64,000 bases of DNA from assembly GCF_000425065.1 (NCBI RefSeq), contig NZ_AULB01000003.1:496001-560000 (forward strand). The letters run 5' to 3'. A model generated the notes under the pieces. It searched no databases. It had not been told where the DNA came from and was given only the letters and a program-made list of their open reading frames with translations. The position numbers and the translations under genes are program-made. Positions 50,888 to 59,668 of this stretch are shown in pieces. Origin of the DNA: Actinomadura rifamycini DSM 43936. Its GTDB lineage: Bacteria > Actinomycetota > Actinomycetes > Streptosporangiales > Streptosporangiaceae. The number at the start of each line of letters is the position of its first letter. The first letter of the stretch is position 1.

Positions 50888-53148
50888 TGTCCACTTTGCG
50901 GCGCGACGTGCTCGCGTCGTTCGTGGTCTTCCTCGTCGCACTGCCGCTGTCCCTCGGCATCGCGGTCGCCTCCGGCGCCCCGGTCGCGGCCGGGCTCGTC
51001 GCCGCCGTCGTCGGCGGTGTCGTCGCCGGCGCGCTCGGCGGGTCCCCGCTGCAGGTCAGCGGTCCCGCCGCGGGCCTGACCGTGATCGTCTTCAGCCTCG
51101 TGCAGGAGTACGGCTGGCGCGCCACCTGCACCATCACGCTGCTCGCCGGGGCGCTGCAGCTCGCGCTCGGCGCCGCCCGGGTCGCCCGCGCCGCGCTCGC
51201 GATCTCCCCGGCCGTGGTCCACGGCATGCTGGCGGGGATCGGCGCGGTCATCGTCCTCGCCCAGGTGCACGTGGTGCTCGGCGGCAACCCGCAGCAGTCG
51301 TCCCTGGAGGACCTGCGGGAACTCCCCGGGCAGCTCGCCGCACCGCACACCCACACGACGCTGCTGGGCGGCCTCACCATCCTCATCCTGCTCTGCTGGA
51401 GCCGGCTGCCGAAGCGCGGCCGGTTCGGCGCGCTGCCGCGACTGGTCCCCGGCCCGCTGCCCGCCATCGCCGCCGCCACCGCGGCCGCGTGGGCGCTCGG
51501 CTGGGAGACGGCCCGCGTCGACCTGCCCGCCTCGCTCATGGAGGAGTGGGCGCCGCCGGTCCTGCCGCACGGGCCGCCGGGCGGGATCGCCGGCGCCGTC
51601 GTCTCCGTCGGCGTCGTCGCCGCCGTCGCGTCGCTGCTGTGCGCCGTCGCGGTCGACCGCCTGCGGCCCGCCGGCGTCCCGCGCTCCGACCTCGACAAGG
51701 ACCTGCGCGCCCAGGGCATCGCGAACATGGTGTCGGGCTTCCTCGGCGGCCTGCCGATCGCGAGCGTCATCGTCCGCAGCACCGCCAACCTCCAGGCGGG
51801 CGCCCGCACGCGGCTGTCGTCCGTCCTGCACGGCGTCTGGGTGCTGGTGCTCGCCCTCGCCTGCGGGCCGATCATCGAGCAGATCCCGCTGTCCGCCCTC
51901 GCCGCGCTGCTCGTCGTGCTCGGCTGCCGGCTGATGGACCTCGCGCACGTCCGCGACCTGCGCCACCACCGCGAGGCCCCCGCCTACTTCGCCACCCTCG
52001 GCGGCGTCGTCCTCCTCGGGCTGGGCAAGGGCGTGCTGCTCGGCATCGGCGTCATGGCGGTCCTCGCGCTGCGCCGGCTCACCGCCCTGACGGTGCGCTC
52101 GGAGCAGCTCGTCCCCGCCCCCGGCGACGGCCCCGCCCCGCCCCGCTGGCACGTCGTCGTCCAGGGGACGTTCACGTTCCTCGGCGTCCCGAAGGTCACC
52201 GCGCGGCTCCAGGAGATCCCCGCGGGCTCCAACGTCGACCTCGACCTCAACGTCGACTTCATGGACCACGCCGCGTTCGACGCCGTCCACCAGTGGCGTC
52301 TCGCCCACGAACGGCAGGGCGGGAGGGTCGACATCGACGAGGTTCACGAGGCTTGGTATGAAAGAGCGGTGACAGGAGACACGACCCCGCCCGGCAAGAC
52401 CCCGCCGCAGACGCCCTGGTGGGCGCCGTGGGCGGACCGGCCGAGCTCCGATTCCCCGTCAGATTCCGGGCACCTCCCGGCGAGCGACCTGCTGCTCGCG
52501 GGCGTCCGCAGGTACCACGACAGCACCGCCCCGCTCGTCCGTCCGATCATGGCCGAGCTGTCGATGGAGCAGAAGCCGCAGAACCTGTTCATCACCTGCG
52601 TCGACTCGCGCGTGGTGCCGAACATCATCACCGCCAGCGGGCCCGGCGACCTGTTCATCAACCGGAACGTCGGCAACCTCGTCCCGCGGCACGGCGCCTA
52701 CCCGGCGGACGACTCGGTGATGGCGACGGTCGAGTACGCCGTCAACGTCCTCGACATCCGCACCATCACGGTGTGCGGGCACGCCAACTGCGGCGCCATG
52801 GCCGCCCTGCTCGCCGGCGGCACCGAGGTCAAGCACCTGCACCACCTCACCCGGTGGCTGGAGCACGGCCGGCACAGCATCGCCCGCTTCCTGGGCACGG
52901 AACTCGCCGCGAACCAGAGCCCGCTCGTCCACCTGTGCAAGATCAACGTCATCCAGCAGCTCGACAACCTGCTCACCCACCCGTGGCTGGAGCACCGCGT
53001 CGAGTCCGGCGAGATCGAGCTCGTGGGCCTCTACCTGGACCTGCCGACCGCGAACGTCGAGATCCTCGACCGCGCGACGGGGACCTTCGCCCCCGTCCCG
53101 GGCGAGGTCCCCGCCGGCGACCGGCAGGACACGCGAACCCCTTCGTGA
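50866..53148 (+). CDS. SulP-family anion transporter fused to beta-carbonic anhydrase
   Basis: A 760-residue fusion. Residues 8-400 are the SulP transporter (about 12 helices, VSGPAAGLTVIVFSLV near 65-80, a GFLGGLPIASVIVRS loop). Residues 425-505 form a STAS-like domain (VVVQGTFTFLGVPKVTARL, VDLDLNVDFMDHAAFDAV). Residues 535-750 are a beta-carbonic anhydrase with zinc ligands in CVDSRV (Cys, Asp) and CGHANCGAM (His, Cys). M. tuberculosis Rv3273 has the same architecture. It probably couples bicarbonate transport to CO2 hydration. GTG 50866 is supported by the -10 six bases upstream. Confidence 0.92.
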   Translation: MTSNTLNVSTLRRDVLASFVVFLVALPLSLGIAVASGAPVAAGLVAAVVGGVVAGALGGSPLQVSGPAAGLTVIVFSLVQEYGWRATCTITLLAGALQLALGAARVARAALAISPAVVHGMLAGIGAVIVLAQVHVVLGGNPQQSSLEDLRELPGQLAAPHTHTTLLGGLTILILLCWSRLPKRGRFGALPRLVPGPLPAIAAATAAAWALGWETARVDLPASLMEEWAPPVLPHGPPGGIAGAVVSVGVVAAVASLLCAVAVDRLRPAGVPRSDLDKDLRAQGIANMVSGFLGGLPIASVIVRSTANLQAGARTRLSSVLHGVWVLVLALACGPIIEQIPLSALAALLVVLGCRLMDLAHVRDLRHHREAPAYFATLGGVVLLGLGKGVLLGIGVMAVLALRRLTALTVRSEQLVPAPGDGPAPPRWHVVVQGTFTFLGVPKVTARLQEIPAGSNVDLDLNVDFMDHAAFDAVHQWRLAHERQGGRVDIDEVHEAWYERAVTGDTTPPGKTPPQTPWWAPWADRPSSDSPSDSGHLPASDLLLAGVRRYHDSTAPLVRPIMAELSMEQKPQNLFITCVDSRVVPNIITASGPGDLFINRNVGNLVPRHGAYPADDSVMATVEYAVNVLDIRTITVCGHANCGAMAALLAGGTEVKHLHHLTRWLEHGRHSIARFLGTELAANQSPLVHLCKINVIQQLDNLLTHPWLEHRVESGEIELVGLYLDLPTANVEILDRATGTFAPVPGEVPAGDRQDTRTPS

Positions 53149-53156
53149 CCCTGCAC

Positions 53157-53187
53157 GCATGGGCCGTCCCGCGCGGGCGGCCCATGC
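53157..53187. terminator. Hairpin between convergent genes
   Basis: GCATGGGCCG and CGGCCCATGC make a 10-bp stem, continued after one bulged T by CCCGC/GCGGG. It starts nine bases after the SulP-CA stop. Confidence 0.6.
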
Positions 53188-53229
53188 CCTTCGGCGCCGC
53201 ACCGCCACGCGGCGCCCTCACCATCGCCT

Positions 53230-53463
53230 TCAGCGCCCGACGAGCTCGCCCTCGCGCCCGGCGTCCCGTCCTTGCCGCTGGTCCCGTCCTTGCTGGTCGT
53301 CCCGCACGTACATCCCCGTCACCCGGCGCGCCAGCCGCGCGCTCCGGTCGCTCGCGGGCAGGAACAGCGCGTCCCGCCGACTGGCCCGCGCGAAGCTCCA
53401 CAGCACCGCCGCCACCGTCACCGCCGCCGCACCGAGCACGAAGATCGTGAACGCGATGAACAT
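53230..53463 (-). CDS. Small single-span membrane protein
   Basis: A 77-residue protein: MFIAFTIFVLGAAAVTVAAVL is a membrane helix at the N-terminus, followed by a basic tail with FARASRRDALFLP and a Gln/Arg/Gly-rich end. The ATG at 53463 has GAGAGGAGC ahead. A longer version starting at ATG 53535 sits six bases after TAACGT and might be made from a leaderless mRNA. The family is not recognised. Confidence 0.5.
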   Translation of the reverse strand: MFIAFTIFVLGAAAVTVAAVLWSFARASRRDALFLPASDRSARLARRVTGMYVRDDQQGRDQRQGRDAGREGELVGR

Positions 53464-53650
53464 CTGCGCTCCTCTCCACGGGACCCGTCCCCGCGGCCCC
53501 GCCGCCTGTCGCCGATCGAGGTCGACCGGCTCCATACCAGGACGTTAAGCGCGCTGTTTCCGCCCCACTGTGTCGTGTGACCCTAAACCGTCGGTTTCTT
53601 ACATCCCCACCCGATTCCCCGCACATCCCAGCCCCGGGCAAGCCAACGCC

Positions 53651-53679
53651 CCAGGCCGGCCCCACACGGGCCGACCTGG
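53651..53679 (-). terminator. Probable rnpB terminator
   Basis: CCAGG-T-CGGCCC pairs with GGGCCG-G-CCTGG around a five-base loop on the minus strand, 20 bases beyond the RNase P RNA 3' end. The T-G wobble pairs only on the minus strand, indicating its direction. Confidence 0.55.
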
Positions 53680-53698
53680 AATTTCACGAACAGCGGGG

Positions 53699-54100
53699 GG
53701 TGGACGAGTCGGCCTGTAAGCCGGGTTTTGTGCCCGCCGCGAGGGGCGGCGGGTGACGGCCATCCATCTCGGGCCGCCGTTGCCGGCGGCCTCCAGCGGT
53801 CTACCCGCAGGCTCGGGCGGGCCGCCCTCGAACGCCTGCGCGGGGATCCTGCCGGATCCCCTTCTTGACCTTGCTCCGGGTGGGGTTTACCTAGCCGCCC
53901 ACGTCACCGTGGGCGCTGGTGAGCTCTTACCTCACCGTTTCACCCTTACCACCGGCGGACCGGTGGCGGTCTGCTTTCTGTGGCACTGTCCCGCGGGTCG
54001 CCCCGGGTCGGCGTTACCGACCACCCTGCCCTGTGGAGCCCGGACTTTCCTCGACGGGGATCGCTCCCCGACGCGGCCGTCCGGCCGGCTCGTCCACCGC
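53699..54100 (-). ncRNA. rnpB: RNase P RNA (class A)
   Basis: The minus strand carries the universal RNase P core: GAGGAAAGTCCGGGCTCC near the 5' end, then CACAGGGCAGGGTGG, and at the 3' end ACCCGGCTTACAGGCC. The ends GGTGGACGAG and CTCGTCCACC pair as helix P1. It forms the catalytic RNA that matures tRNA 5' ends together with the RnpA protein. The length of about 400 nt is normal for actinobacteria. The ends are set by P1 and are approximate by a few bases. Placement beside the RNase H/zinc-ribbon/Nif3 genes is common in actinomycetes. Confidence 0.95.
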
Positions 54101-54158
54101 ACCCAAGGATAGACCGTCCGCGGCGCCCGGACGGCAGGCGGGCGGCGGGCCCGGAGGG

Positions 54159-55247
54159 TCAGCGGTTCGCGTGGTGGGCGTCGTTGAAGGTGCGGAGGGT
54201 GGCGGGGCCGTCGTCGTACCAGTCGATGGTCGTCAGGGACGCGACGTCGAGGTGCATGCGGTAGATCGCGGGCATCGGGGCGCCGAGGGCCTCGCGGACG
54301 AGCAGCTTGATCGGCGTGACGTGGGAGACGACGAGGACGGTCTGGTGGCGGGCGCGGACCTTGAGCTTGTCGAGGGCCGTGCGGACGCGGCGGGACACGG
54401 CGGCGAAGCTCTCGCCGCCGGGCGGGGCGGCCTCGGGGTCGGCGAGCCAGGCGCGCAGTTCGGCGGGGTGGCGGTCGCGGGCCTCGGCGAACGTGAGGCC
54501 CTCCCAGGCGCCGAAATCGGTTTCGCGGAAGCCGTCCTCGACGCGGACGTCCAGGCCGGTGACGGCGGCGACCTCGGCGGCGGTGTCGCGGCAGCGCGCG
54601 AGGGGCGAGGTGACGATCGCGTCGAGGCCGCGGTCCTTGAGGGCGAGGGCGGCCGAGCGGGCCTGGGCGAGGCCGGTGGCGGTCAGCGGGACGTCGCCGA
54701 CGCCGGCGAACCGCTTGTCGACGGAGTACGGCGTCTCGCCGTGCCGCAGGAGGACCGTGGTGGTGGGGGTGGTGGACGGCGGGACGGGCGGGGGTTCGGG
54801 CTCCGGCGGCGCGGCGGGCGTCCACTGCTCGCCGCGGGCGGCGGCGTCCATGGCCTCGTTGGCGAGGCGGTCGGCGTGCGCGTTGCGGTTGCGCGGGATC
54901 CAGCCGTAGGAGACGGCGCCGAGGTCCTCCGCGAGGCGGCGGGCCCGGGTGGCGAGGGGGATCATGTCCGGGTGCTTGATCTTCCAGCGGCCGGACATCT
55001 GCTCGACGACGAGCTTGGAGTCCATCCGGACGTCCACGCGGGCGTCCGGGTCGATCGAGGCGGCGGCGGTCAGCCCGGCGATGAGGCCCCGGTACTCGGC
55101 GACGTTGTTGGTCGCCTTCCCGATGGCCTCGGCGGTCTCTGCGAGGACCTCGCCGGTGAGGGCGTCGCGGACGACAGCCCCGTACCCGGCGGGTCCCGGG
55201 TTGCCGCGGGAGCCGCCGTCCGCCTCGACGACCAGTTTCCGGCTCAC
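54159..55247 (-). CDS. Bifunctional ribonuclease H / acid phosphatase
   Basis: A 362-residue two-domain protein like M. tuberculosis Rv2228c. Residues 1-135 form RNase HI with its acidic residues in VEADGGSRGNPG, NNVAEYRGL, RMDSKLVVEQ and AHADRLANEA. Residues 160-360 form a histidine-phosphatase domain (LLRHGETPYS, SPLARCRDTA, VVSHVTPIK), related to CobC alpha-ribazole phosphatase. It removes RNA from RNA-DNA hybrids; the phosphatase substrate is uncertain. GTG 55247 overlaps the zinc-ribbon gene stop (GTGA). Confidence 0.92.
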   Translation of the reverse strand: MSRKLVVEADGGSRGNPGPAGYGAVVRDALTGEVLAETAEAIGKATNNVAEYRGLIAGLTAAASIDPDARVDVRMDSKLVVEQMSGRWKIKHPDMIPLATRARRLAEDLGAVSYGWIPRNRNAHADRLANEAMDAAARGEQWTPAAPPEPEPPPVPPSTTPTTTVLLRHGETPYSVDKRFAGVGDVPLTATGLAQARSAALALKDRGLDAIVTSPLARCRDTAAEVAAVTGLDVRVEDGFRETDFGAWEGLTFAEARDRHPAELRAWLADPEAAPPGGESFAAVSRRVRTALDKLKVRARHQTVLVVSHVTPIKLLVREALGAPMPAIYRMHLDVASLTTIDWYDDGPATLRTFNDAHHANR

Positions 55248-55987
55248 AGGCCCGACTCGGGGGTGCGGACGAGGATGCGGCGGCACTCCTCGCAGCGGAC
55301 GACCTCGTCCTCGGCGGCGGCGCGGATGCGGTTGAGGTCCACGGTGTTCAGGGCGAGGTGGCAGCCCTGGCAGGAGCCGCGGAACAGCTTGGCGGCGCCG
55401 ACGCCGCCGAACTGGGCGCGCAGCTTCTCGTAGAGGGCGAGGAGGTCGTCGGGGACGTCCTTGGCGACGGCCGTGCGGGCGGTGGTGGTCGTGCCGGCCT
55501 CGCCGTCGATCTCGCGCTGCGCGGCGTCGCGGCGGGCGGTGAGGTCGGCGAACTCCTGCTGCGCCGCGGCCTGCTCGGCGCGCAGCTCGCCGACGCGGGT
55601 CTCGGCGGCCTCGCCGCGCTCCATGATCTCCAGGACGACCTCTTCCAGGTCGGACTGGCGGCGCTGCAGGGACGCGATCTCGGTCTGGAGGCTGCTGAGG
55701 TCCTTCGCGGACGTCACCTGGCCGGAGTCGAGGCGCTTCTGGTCGCGCTCGGCGCGGGTGCGGACCTGGTCGACGTCCTGTTCGGCCTTCTTCTGCTCCC
55801 GCTGCAGGTCGCCGGCCTCGGTCTCGGCCGCCACGATCGCGTCGCGCAGCTCGGCGAGGCGGCTCTCGGCCCGCTCGATCTCGGCCAGCTCCGGCAGGGT
55901 GCGGCGGCGGTGCGCCAGCCGGTCCAGCGAGCTGTCGAGCTCCTGCAGGTCGATGAGGCGAAGCTGGGCTTGCGGTGCGGCTTTCAC
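55244..55987 (-). CDS. Coiled-coil zinc-ribbon protein (C4-type)
   Basis: A 247-residue protein. Residues 5-170 form a long antiparallel coiled coil ([21 protein letters not shown] onward, rich in Glu/Arg/Gln heptads). The C-terminus holds a zinc ribbon with Cys pairs in [10 protein letters not shown] and [10 protein letters not shown]. It matches M. tuberculosis Rv2229c and the Helicobacter HP0958 family, which binds RNA and aids flagellar or RNA processes; its role in actinobacteria is unknown. GTG 55987 has AAGGAG ahead. It overlaps both neighbours by four bases. Confidence 0.88.
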   Translation of the reverse strand: MKAAPQAQLRLIDLQELDSSLDRLAHRRRTLPELAEIERAESRLAELRDAIVAAETEAGDLQREQKKAEQDVDQVRTRAERDQKRLDSGQVTSAKDLSSLQTEIASLQRRQSDLEEVVLEIMERGEAAETRVGELRAEQAAAQQEFADLTARRDAAQREIDGEAGTTTTARTAVAKDVPDDLLALYEKLRAQFGGVGAAKLFRGSCQGCHLALNTVDLNRIRAAAEDEVVRCEECRRILVRTPESGL

Positions 55988-56799
55988 TGTGCTCCTTCGT
56001 CGTGGAGGCGCCACGCGTCGGTGACGAGCGTGGACACCCGGGTCTGCAACGCGCCCCCGGCGGCGGCGCGGAGGCGCCGTTCCGCGTCGGCCAGCCACGG
56101 CCACTCGGTGGCCCAGTGCGCGGCGTCGATCAGCGCTGGGCCGGCGTGCTCGGCGAACTCCGACGCGGGGTGGTGCCGCAGGTCGGCGGTCAGGTAGACG
56201 TCGACGCCCGCGGCGCGCGCGGTGTCGAGCAGCGAGTCGCCGGCGCCGCCGCACACCGCGACCGTCCGGACGGGACGGTCGGGGTCGCCGGCGGCGCGCA
56301 CGCCCCAGGCGGTGGACGGCAGGCCCGCGGCGACGCGGGCGGTGAACGCGCGGAGCGCGACCGGCTCGGCGAGGTCCCCGATCCGGCCGAGCCCGCGGCG
56401 GGGGTCGTCGGCGGCGGGGACCATCGGGCGCAGGTCGCCGGTGAGCCCGACGGCGCGGGCGAGGGCGTCCGACACGCCCGGGTCGGCCACGTCGGCGTTG
56501 GTGTGCGCGGTGTACAGCGCGGTCCCGTTCCGGATCATCCGGTGGATCATCCGGCCCTTGGGGGTGGTCGCCGCGACCGAGTGGACGCCGCGCAGCAGCA
56601 GCGGATGGTGCGTGACCACCAGGTCGGCGTTCCAGCCGAGGGCTTCGTCGGTGACGGCGGCGACGGGGTCGACGGCGAACAGCACCCGCTCGACGTCCTG
56701 GTCGGGGTCGCCGCAGACGAGTCCGACGGCGTCCCAGGACTCCGCCCACGCCGGCGGGTAGAGCTCCTCGAGGGCCGCGATGACATGGGAAAGACGCAC
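55984..56799 (-). CDS. Nif3-like dinuclear metal-centre protein
   Basis: A 271-residue member of the Nif3/DUF34 family. Metal ligands are seen in [17 protein letters not shown] and the C-terminal [11 protein letters not shown]. Hexameric relatives bind two metals; a GTP cyclohydrolase I-like or hydrolase activity has been proposed but is not settled. GTG 56799 lies seven bases after TAGCCT with no ribosome site, so this start, and the three-gene operon it heads, is probably leaderless. It corresponds to Rv2230c. Confidence 0.88.
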   Translation of the reverse strand: MRLSHVIAALEELYPPAWAESWDAVGLVCGDPDQDVERVLFAVDPVAAVTDEALGWNADLVVTHHPLLLRGVHSVAATTPKGRMIHRMIRNGTALYTAHTNADVADPGVSDALARAVGLTGDLRPMVPAADDPRRGLGRIGDLAEPVALRAFTARVAAGLPSTAWGVRAAGDPDRPVRTVAVCGGAGDSLLDTARAAGVDVYLTADLRHHPASEFAEHAGPALIDAAHWATEWPWLADAERRLRAAAGGALQTRVSTLVTDAWRLHDEGAQ

Positions 56800-56806
56800 G
56801 TTCCGC

Positions 56807-56812
56807 AGGCTA
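56807..56812 (-). promoter_or_regulatory. -10 box for the Nif3 / zinc-ribbon / RNase H operon
   Basis: TAGCCT on the minus strand, seven bases before GTG 56799. Confidence 0.45.
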
Positions 56813-56910
56813 CCGCGCCGGGACGCCCCGCCGCGGTCACCGGACATCGCCACGGGAGGGTCGCGTCTGAAACGATACGTGGGCAGTGCCCGCACCGGAG
56901 GGAGAACGTC

Positions 56911-57435
56911 ATGTCGGCTTCCGACGCCCAGTCGGAACCGGAACCCACGGCAGAACGTCCGTACATGCCGGGCTACGGCATCCGGGGTCCGCACGAGGGG
57001 AGCGGCCTGCTCCCGTGGTCCTGGGCCGTGGAGCGGATGCGGGCGGCGCGCAACTTCTGGCTGTGCACGGTCCGCCCGGACGGGCGGCCGCACGCGATGC
57101 CGGTCTGGGGCGCGTGGTCCGGGGAGGCGCTGATGTTCAGCAGCGCCGTCCCGTCCCGGAAGATGGTGAACCTGCGGGCCAATCCGGACGTGGTGGTGAC
57201 CACCGAGGCGGCCGAGAACCCGGTCGTGATCGAGGGGCGGGCCGAGGTCGTCACCGAGCCGAGGACGCTCCAGCGGTTCATCGACCTGGTGAACAGCAAG
57301 TACGCCACCCGCTATCGTGTGGACTTCCTGGACCCGGAGGTGAACGCGACCGTCGCGGTGCGGCCTCAGCGGGCGTTCGGGTTGCGTCAGGGGGATTTCA
57401 CCGGTTCTCCCACCCGGTGGAGGTTCACGCCCTGA
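56911..57435 (+). CDS. Pyridoxamine 5'-phosphate oxidase-fold oxidoreductase (F420/FDOR-like)
   Basis: A 174-residue split-barrel protein. [19 protein letters not shown], then [21 protein letters not shown] and [10 protein letters not shown] are typical of the PPOX/FDOR-B group that binds F420 or FMN. An extended N-terminus of about 40 residues includes [19 protein letters not shown]. The specific substrate is unknown. ATG 56911 has GGAGGGAGAA upstream. Confidence 0.85.
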   Translation: MSASDAQSEPEPTAERPYMPGYGIRGPHEGSGLLPWSWAVERMRAARNFWLCTVRPDGRPHAMPVWGAWSGEALMFSSAVPSRKMVNLRANPDVVVTTEAAENPVVIEGRAEVVTEPRTLQRFIDLVNSKYATRYRVDFLDPEVNATVAVRPQRAFGLRQGDFTGSPTRWRFTP

Positions 57436-57480
57436 GTCGTCGCCGGGATTTATCTGGCCATTCATCGCGTTGGAGAGTGT

Positions 57481-57849
57481 GTGAAGTCACCCTTTCGCCG
57501 CCGTAAGCGCGTCAAGGGCCGCCCGCTGGGCAACCGGCCCGAACCCGCCGAGCCCGAAGTCGTCGACTGGCCCCACGAGGGGACCGGCAAGACGTCCCTG
57601 ATGGGCGCCATCCGCGGTGACGGCGAGACCGGCGCCGGGTTCGGCGGCGCCATGTTCGACGAGCTCGGCGCCATGTTCGAAGGCTCCCGGAAGGTCAAGC
57701 AGGAGGAGCAGGAGCGGCAGCGCCTGCTCCGGGAGGACGACCACAAGCAGGCGGGCTCCGGGCGCGACGACCTCGACTCGGGCAAGATCCGCATCCGCCG
57801 CACGCCGCCCGGCGAGCCGGGTCCCGCCGGGCCGCCGGCCCCGGAGTAG
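57481..57849 (+). CDS. Small conserved hypothetical protein (DUF6191-like)
   Basis: A 122-residue protein: a very basic N-terminus (FRRRKRVKG), [22 protein letters not shown] in the middle, and [10 protein letters not shown] before a Pro/Gly tail. The middle part resembles the actinobacterial DUF6191 pattern, with modest certainty. It is probably cytosolic. GTG 57481 has GGAGAG at good spacing. Confidence 0.65.
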   Translation: MKSPFRRRKRVKGRPLGNRPEPAEPEVVDWPHEGTGKTSLMGAIRGDGETGAGFGGAMFDELGAMFEGSRKVKQEEQERQRLLREDDHKQAGSGRDDLDSGKIRIRRTPPGEPGPAGPPAPE

Positions 57850-57874
57850 ATCGAACACGCTTTCGACGCGGAGG

Positions 57875-57880
57875 TATCCT
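57875..57880 (+). promoter_or_regulatory. -10 box for a leaderless small gene
   Basis: TATCCT ends six bases before GTG 57887. TCGAAC lies 18 bases upstream as a weak -35. Confidence 0.5.
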
Positions 57881-57886
57881 GGGCGG

Positions 57887-58276
57887 GTGAGCAGCTCCGT
57901 TCCGCCGGGCTGGCCCGTGCAGGTGCACCCGCCGGGCACCGAGCGCTTCGAGGACACCGCGCTGGCCTGGCTGCTGGACCTCGTCCCGCCCGAGTACCGG
58001 CGGTACGGCGTGCTGCGCCGCTACCCGCCGGTGCTGGCGCGGATGGCGCGGCACCACGTCGACGCGTCCGTCGAGGCGGCCCGCGAGGGCTACCGGACGG
58101 CCCGCGTCGACCTCGGCGCGGTCGTCCCGCCGCACGGCATCGAGGCCGTCCTGGAGGCGTACCGGCGCGAGGGCGCCCGGCTGGTCGAGCTGCGGCGCGC
58201 GGTCCGGCTGGTCGAGGCCGCCCTGCAGAACCGGGCGGGCCCCGCCGCGACCGGCGGGGGTCCCGTCCCCGGCTGA
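57887..58276 (+). CDS. Conserved hypothetical protein
   Basis: A 129-residue protein, mostly helical: LAWLLDLVPPEYRRYGVLRRYP, ARHHVDASVEAAREGYRTARVDL and EAYRREGARLVELRRAVRLVEAAL. No catalytic or membrane motif. The C-terminus looks like a coiled coil. The start was chosen from the -10 spacing; in-frame codons upstream belong to the previous gene region. The family is not recognised. Confidence 0.6.
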   Translation: MSSSVPPGWPVQVHPPGTERFEDTALAWLLDLVPPEYRRYGVLRRYPPVLARMARHHVDASVEAAREGYRTARVDLGAVVPPHGIEAVLEAYRREGARLVELRRAVRLVEAALQNRAGPAATGGGPVPG

Positions 58277-58281
58277 CGGCC

Positions 58282-58300
58282 GGGCCGCCCGGGGCGGCCC
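58282..58300. terminator. Hairpin between convergent genes
   Basis: GGGCCGCC and GGCGGCCC form an 8-bp stem with a three-base loop, right after the small gene's stop and before the glycosyltransferase stop. Confidence 0.5.
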
Positions 58301-58304
58301 CCGG

Positions 58305-59534
58305 TCAGGCGAGCTTCTCCAGGCGGTCGGCGGCCTCGGCCATGCCCCCGGCGGCGGCGAACGAGTCGCGGACGCGCGCGGCGGCGTCCCGGTACGCCGG
58401 GTCGGTGAGGACCTCGCCGAGCGCCGTGCGCAGCTCGCCGGGCGTGACCCGCGCGAACCGGACCGGGATCCCGGCGCCGGCCCGCTCGACCTGCCCGGCG
58501 ACCACCGGTTCGTCGTCCCGCGCCGGTGCGAGCACCATCGGCACCCCCGCCGCGAGCGACTCGCCGACGGTGTCGGAGGCGCCGCGGCAGACGACCGCCG
58601 ACATCCGCTCCAGCAGCTTGACCTGCGGGACGTGCTCGCGGACCAGGACGTTCGGCGGCGGGTCGGCGATCGTGCCGGGCGGCGCGACGAGCACCGCCTG
58701 GACGTCCAGGTCCCGGACGGCGTCGGCGGCGGCGCGCAGGAACCGCGCCTCCGCCGGGCCGGTGGGCGTTCCGGGCGCGACCAGGACGGCGGGACGCCCG
58801 TCCAGGCGCTCCCACGGGAACGCGCCGGCGGCGGGACGGCCCGGCGCGGGGCCGACGAACGCGAAGTGGTCGGGGAAGAACGAGACGTCCCCGACGAGCG
58901 CGCCGGTCGAGAACACCAGCACCAGATGGTCGGAGAACCGCAGGTCGAGCACGTCCTCGATGCCGTGGTCGAACTGGAAGTCGCCGATCTGGTCGCGCAC
59001 CCACCGCTCCAGGAGCGGCGTCCCGGCGAGCGGGCGGGCGAACTCGGCGGGCGACGTCGCCGCCGTCGCCCACGGCAGCCCGCGCAGCCGCGCCGCGACG
59101 GGCCCGGCGAGGACCTGCTGGTCGCAGATCAGCGCGTCCGGGCGGAACCGGTCGATCGCCGCGTCGACGCCGGGCAGCATCGCGTGGCCGAGCGGGACGA
59201 CGACGTCCTCCCAGTGGGAGCGGAGCGCGGCGGGGCCGCGCAGCCGCGCCCGCCCCTCGCGGGTCTCGCGCAGGTGGGCGGTGCACGCGTCGTCGGCGGC
59301 GGAGTAGATCCGGGAGCCGGGGCGCAGCAGCGGTTCGAGGACGGCGCGGTCGCCCGTCCAGGCGACCTTGTGGCCGCGCCCGGCGAGTTCGGCGGCGAGC
59401 GCGGCGGTCGGGGCGACGTGCCGGGCGACGGGCGGCACCGCGAACAGGAAGCGGCGCTTGGGCGTCTCGGCGCGGATCCCCTGCTCGCCGAGTAGGGACG
59501 GGACCTGCATGCGGCGGGCGCGGCGGGCGCTCAT
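58305..59534 (-). CDS. GT-B glycosyltransferase (macrolide/UDP-sugar GT1-like)
   Basis: A 409-residue GT-B enzyme. N-terminal acceptor domain FLFAVPPVARHVAPTAALAAELAGRGHKV, C-terminal donor domain with AVLVAPGTPTGP, EHVPQVKLLERMSAVVCRGASD, ESLAAGVPMVLAP and DDEPVVAGQVERAGAG. The usual HGG of this family is C-R-G-A here and the D-Q near the end is D-D-E, so donor choice may be unusual. It most likely glycosylates the product of the adjacent PKS. ATG 59534 has GGGAGGCG upstream and overlaps a mini-ORF stop. Confidence 0.82.
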   Translation of the reverse strand: MSARRARRMQVPSLLGEQGIRAETPKRRFLFAVPPVARHVAPTAALAAELAGRGHKVAWTGDRAVLEPLLRPGSRIYSAADDACTAHLRETREGRARLRGPAALRSHWEDVVVPLGHAMLPGVDAAIDRFRPDALICDQQVLAGPVAARLRGLPWATAATSPAEFARPLAGTPLLERWVRDQIGDFQFDHGIEDVLDLRFSDHLVLVFSTGALVGDVSFFPDHFAFVGPAPGRPAAGAFPWERLDGRPAVLVAPGTPTGPAEARFLRAAADAVRDLDVQAVLVAPPGTIADPPPNVLVREHVPQVKLLERMSAVVCRGASDTVGESLAAGVPMVLAPARDDEPVVAGQVERAGAGIPVRFARVTPGELRTALGEVLTDPAYRDAAARVRDSFAAAGGMAEAADRLEKLA

Positions 59535-59668
59535 CGGGCGCCTCCCGTCCGGGGCGTGCGGATCGGCCGGGGCATCGTGACCTCCAGGTGGTCGGGGGCC
59601 CCCGCGCGCGGCGGGGCCGAGGCGTTCGGGCGAGCGGTGCTCGGGGCGGGCGGGGGCGGGTCAGCCAT
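59531..59668 (-). CDS. Possible 45-residue coupling ORF between acp and the glycosyltransferase
   Basis: An open frame from ATG 59668, which overlaps the carrier-protein stop by eight bases, to a TGA that overlaps the glycosyltransferase ATG (ATGA). An internal ATG at codon 32 has a strong GGAGGT site; from there a 14-residue basic peptide MPRPIRTPRTGGAR is encoded. No family. It may be a real small protein or a device for passing ribosomes to the glycosyltransferase. Confidence 0.35.
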   Translation of the reverse strand: MADPPPPAPSTARPNASAPPRAGAPDHLEVTMPRPIRTPRTGGAR

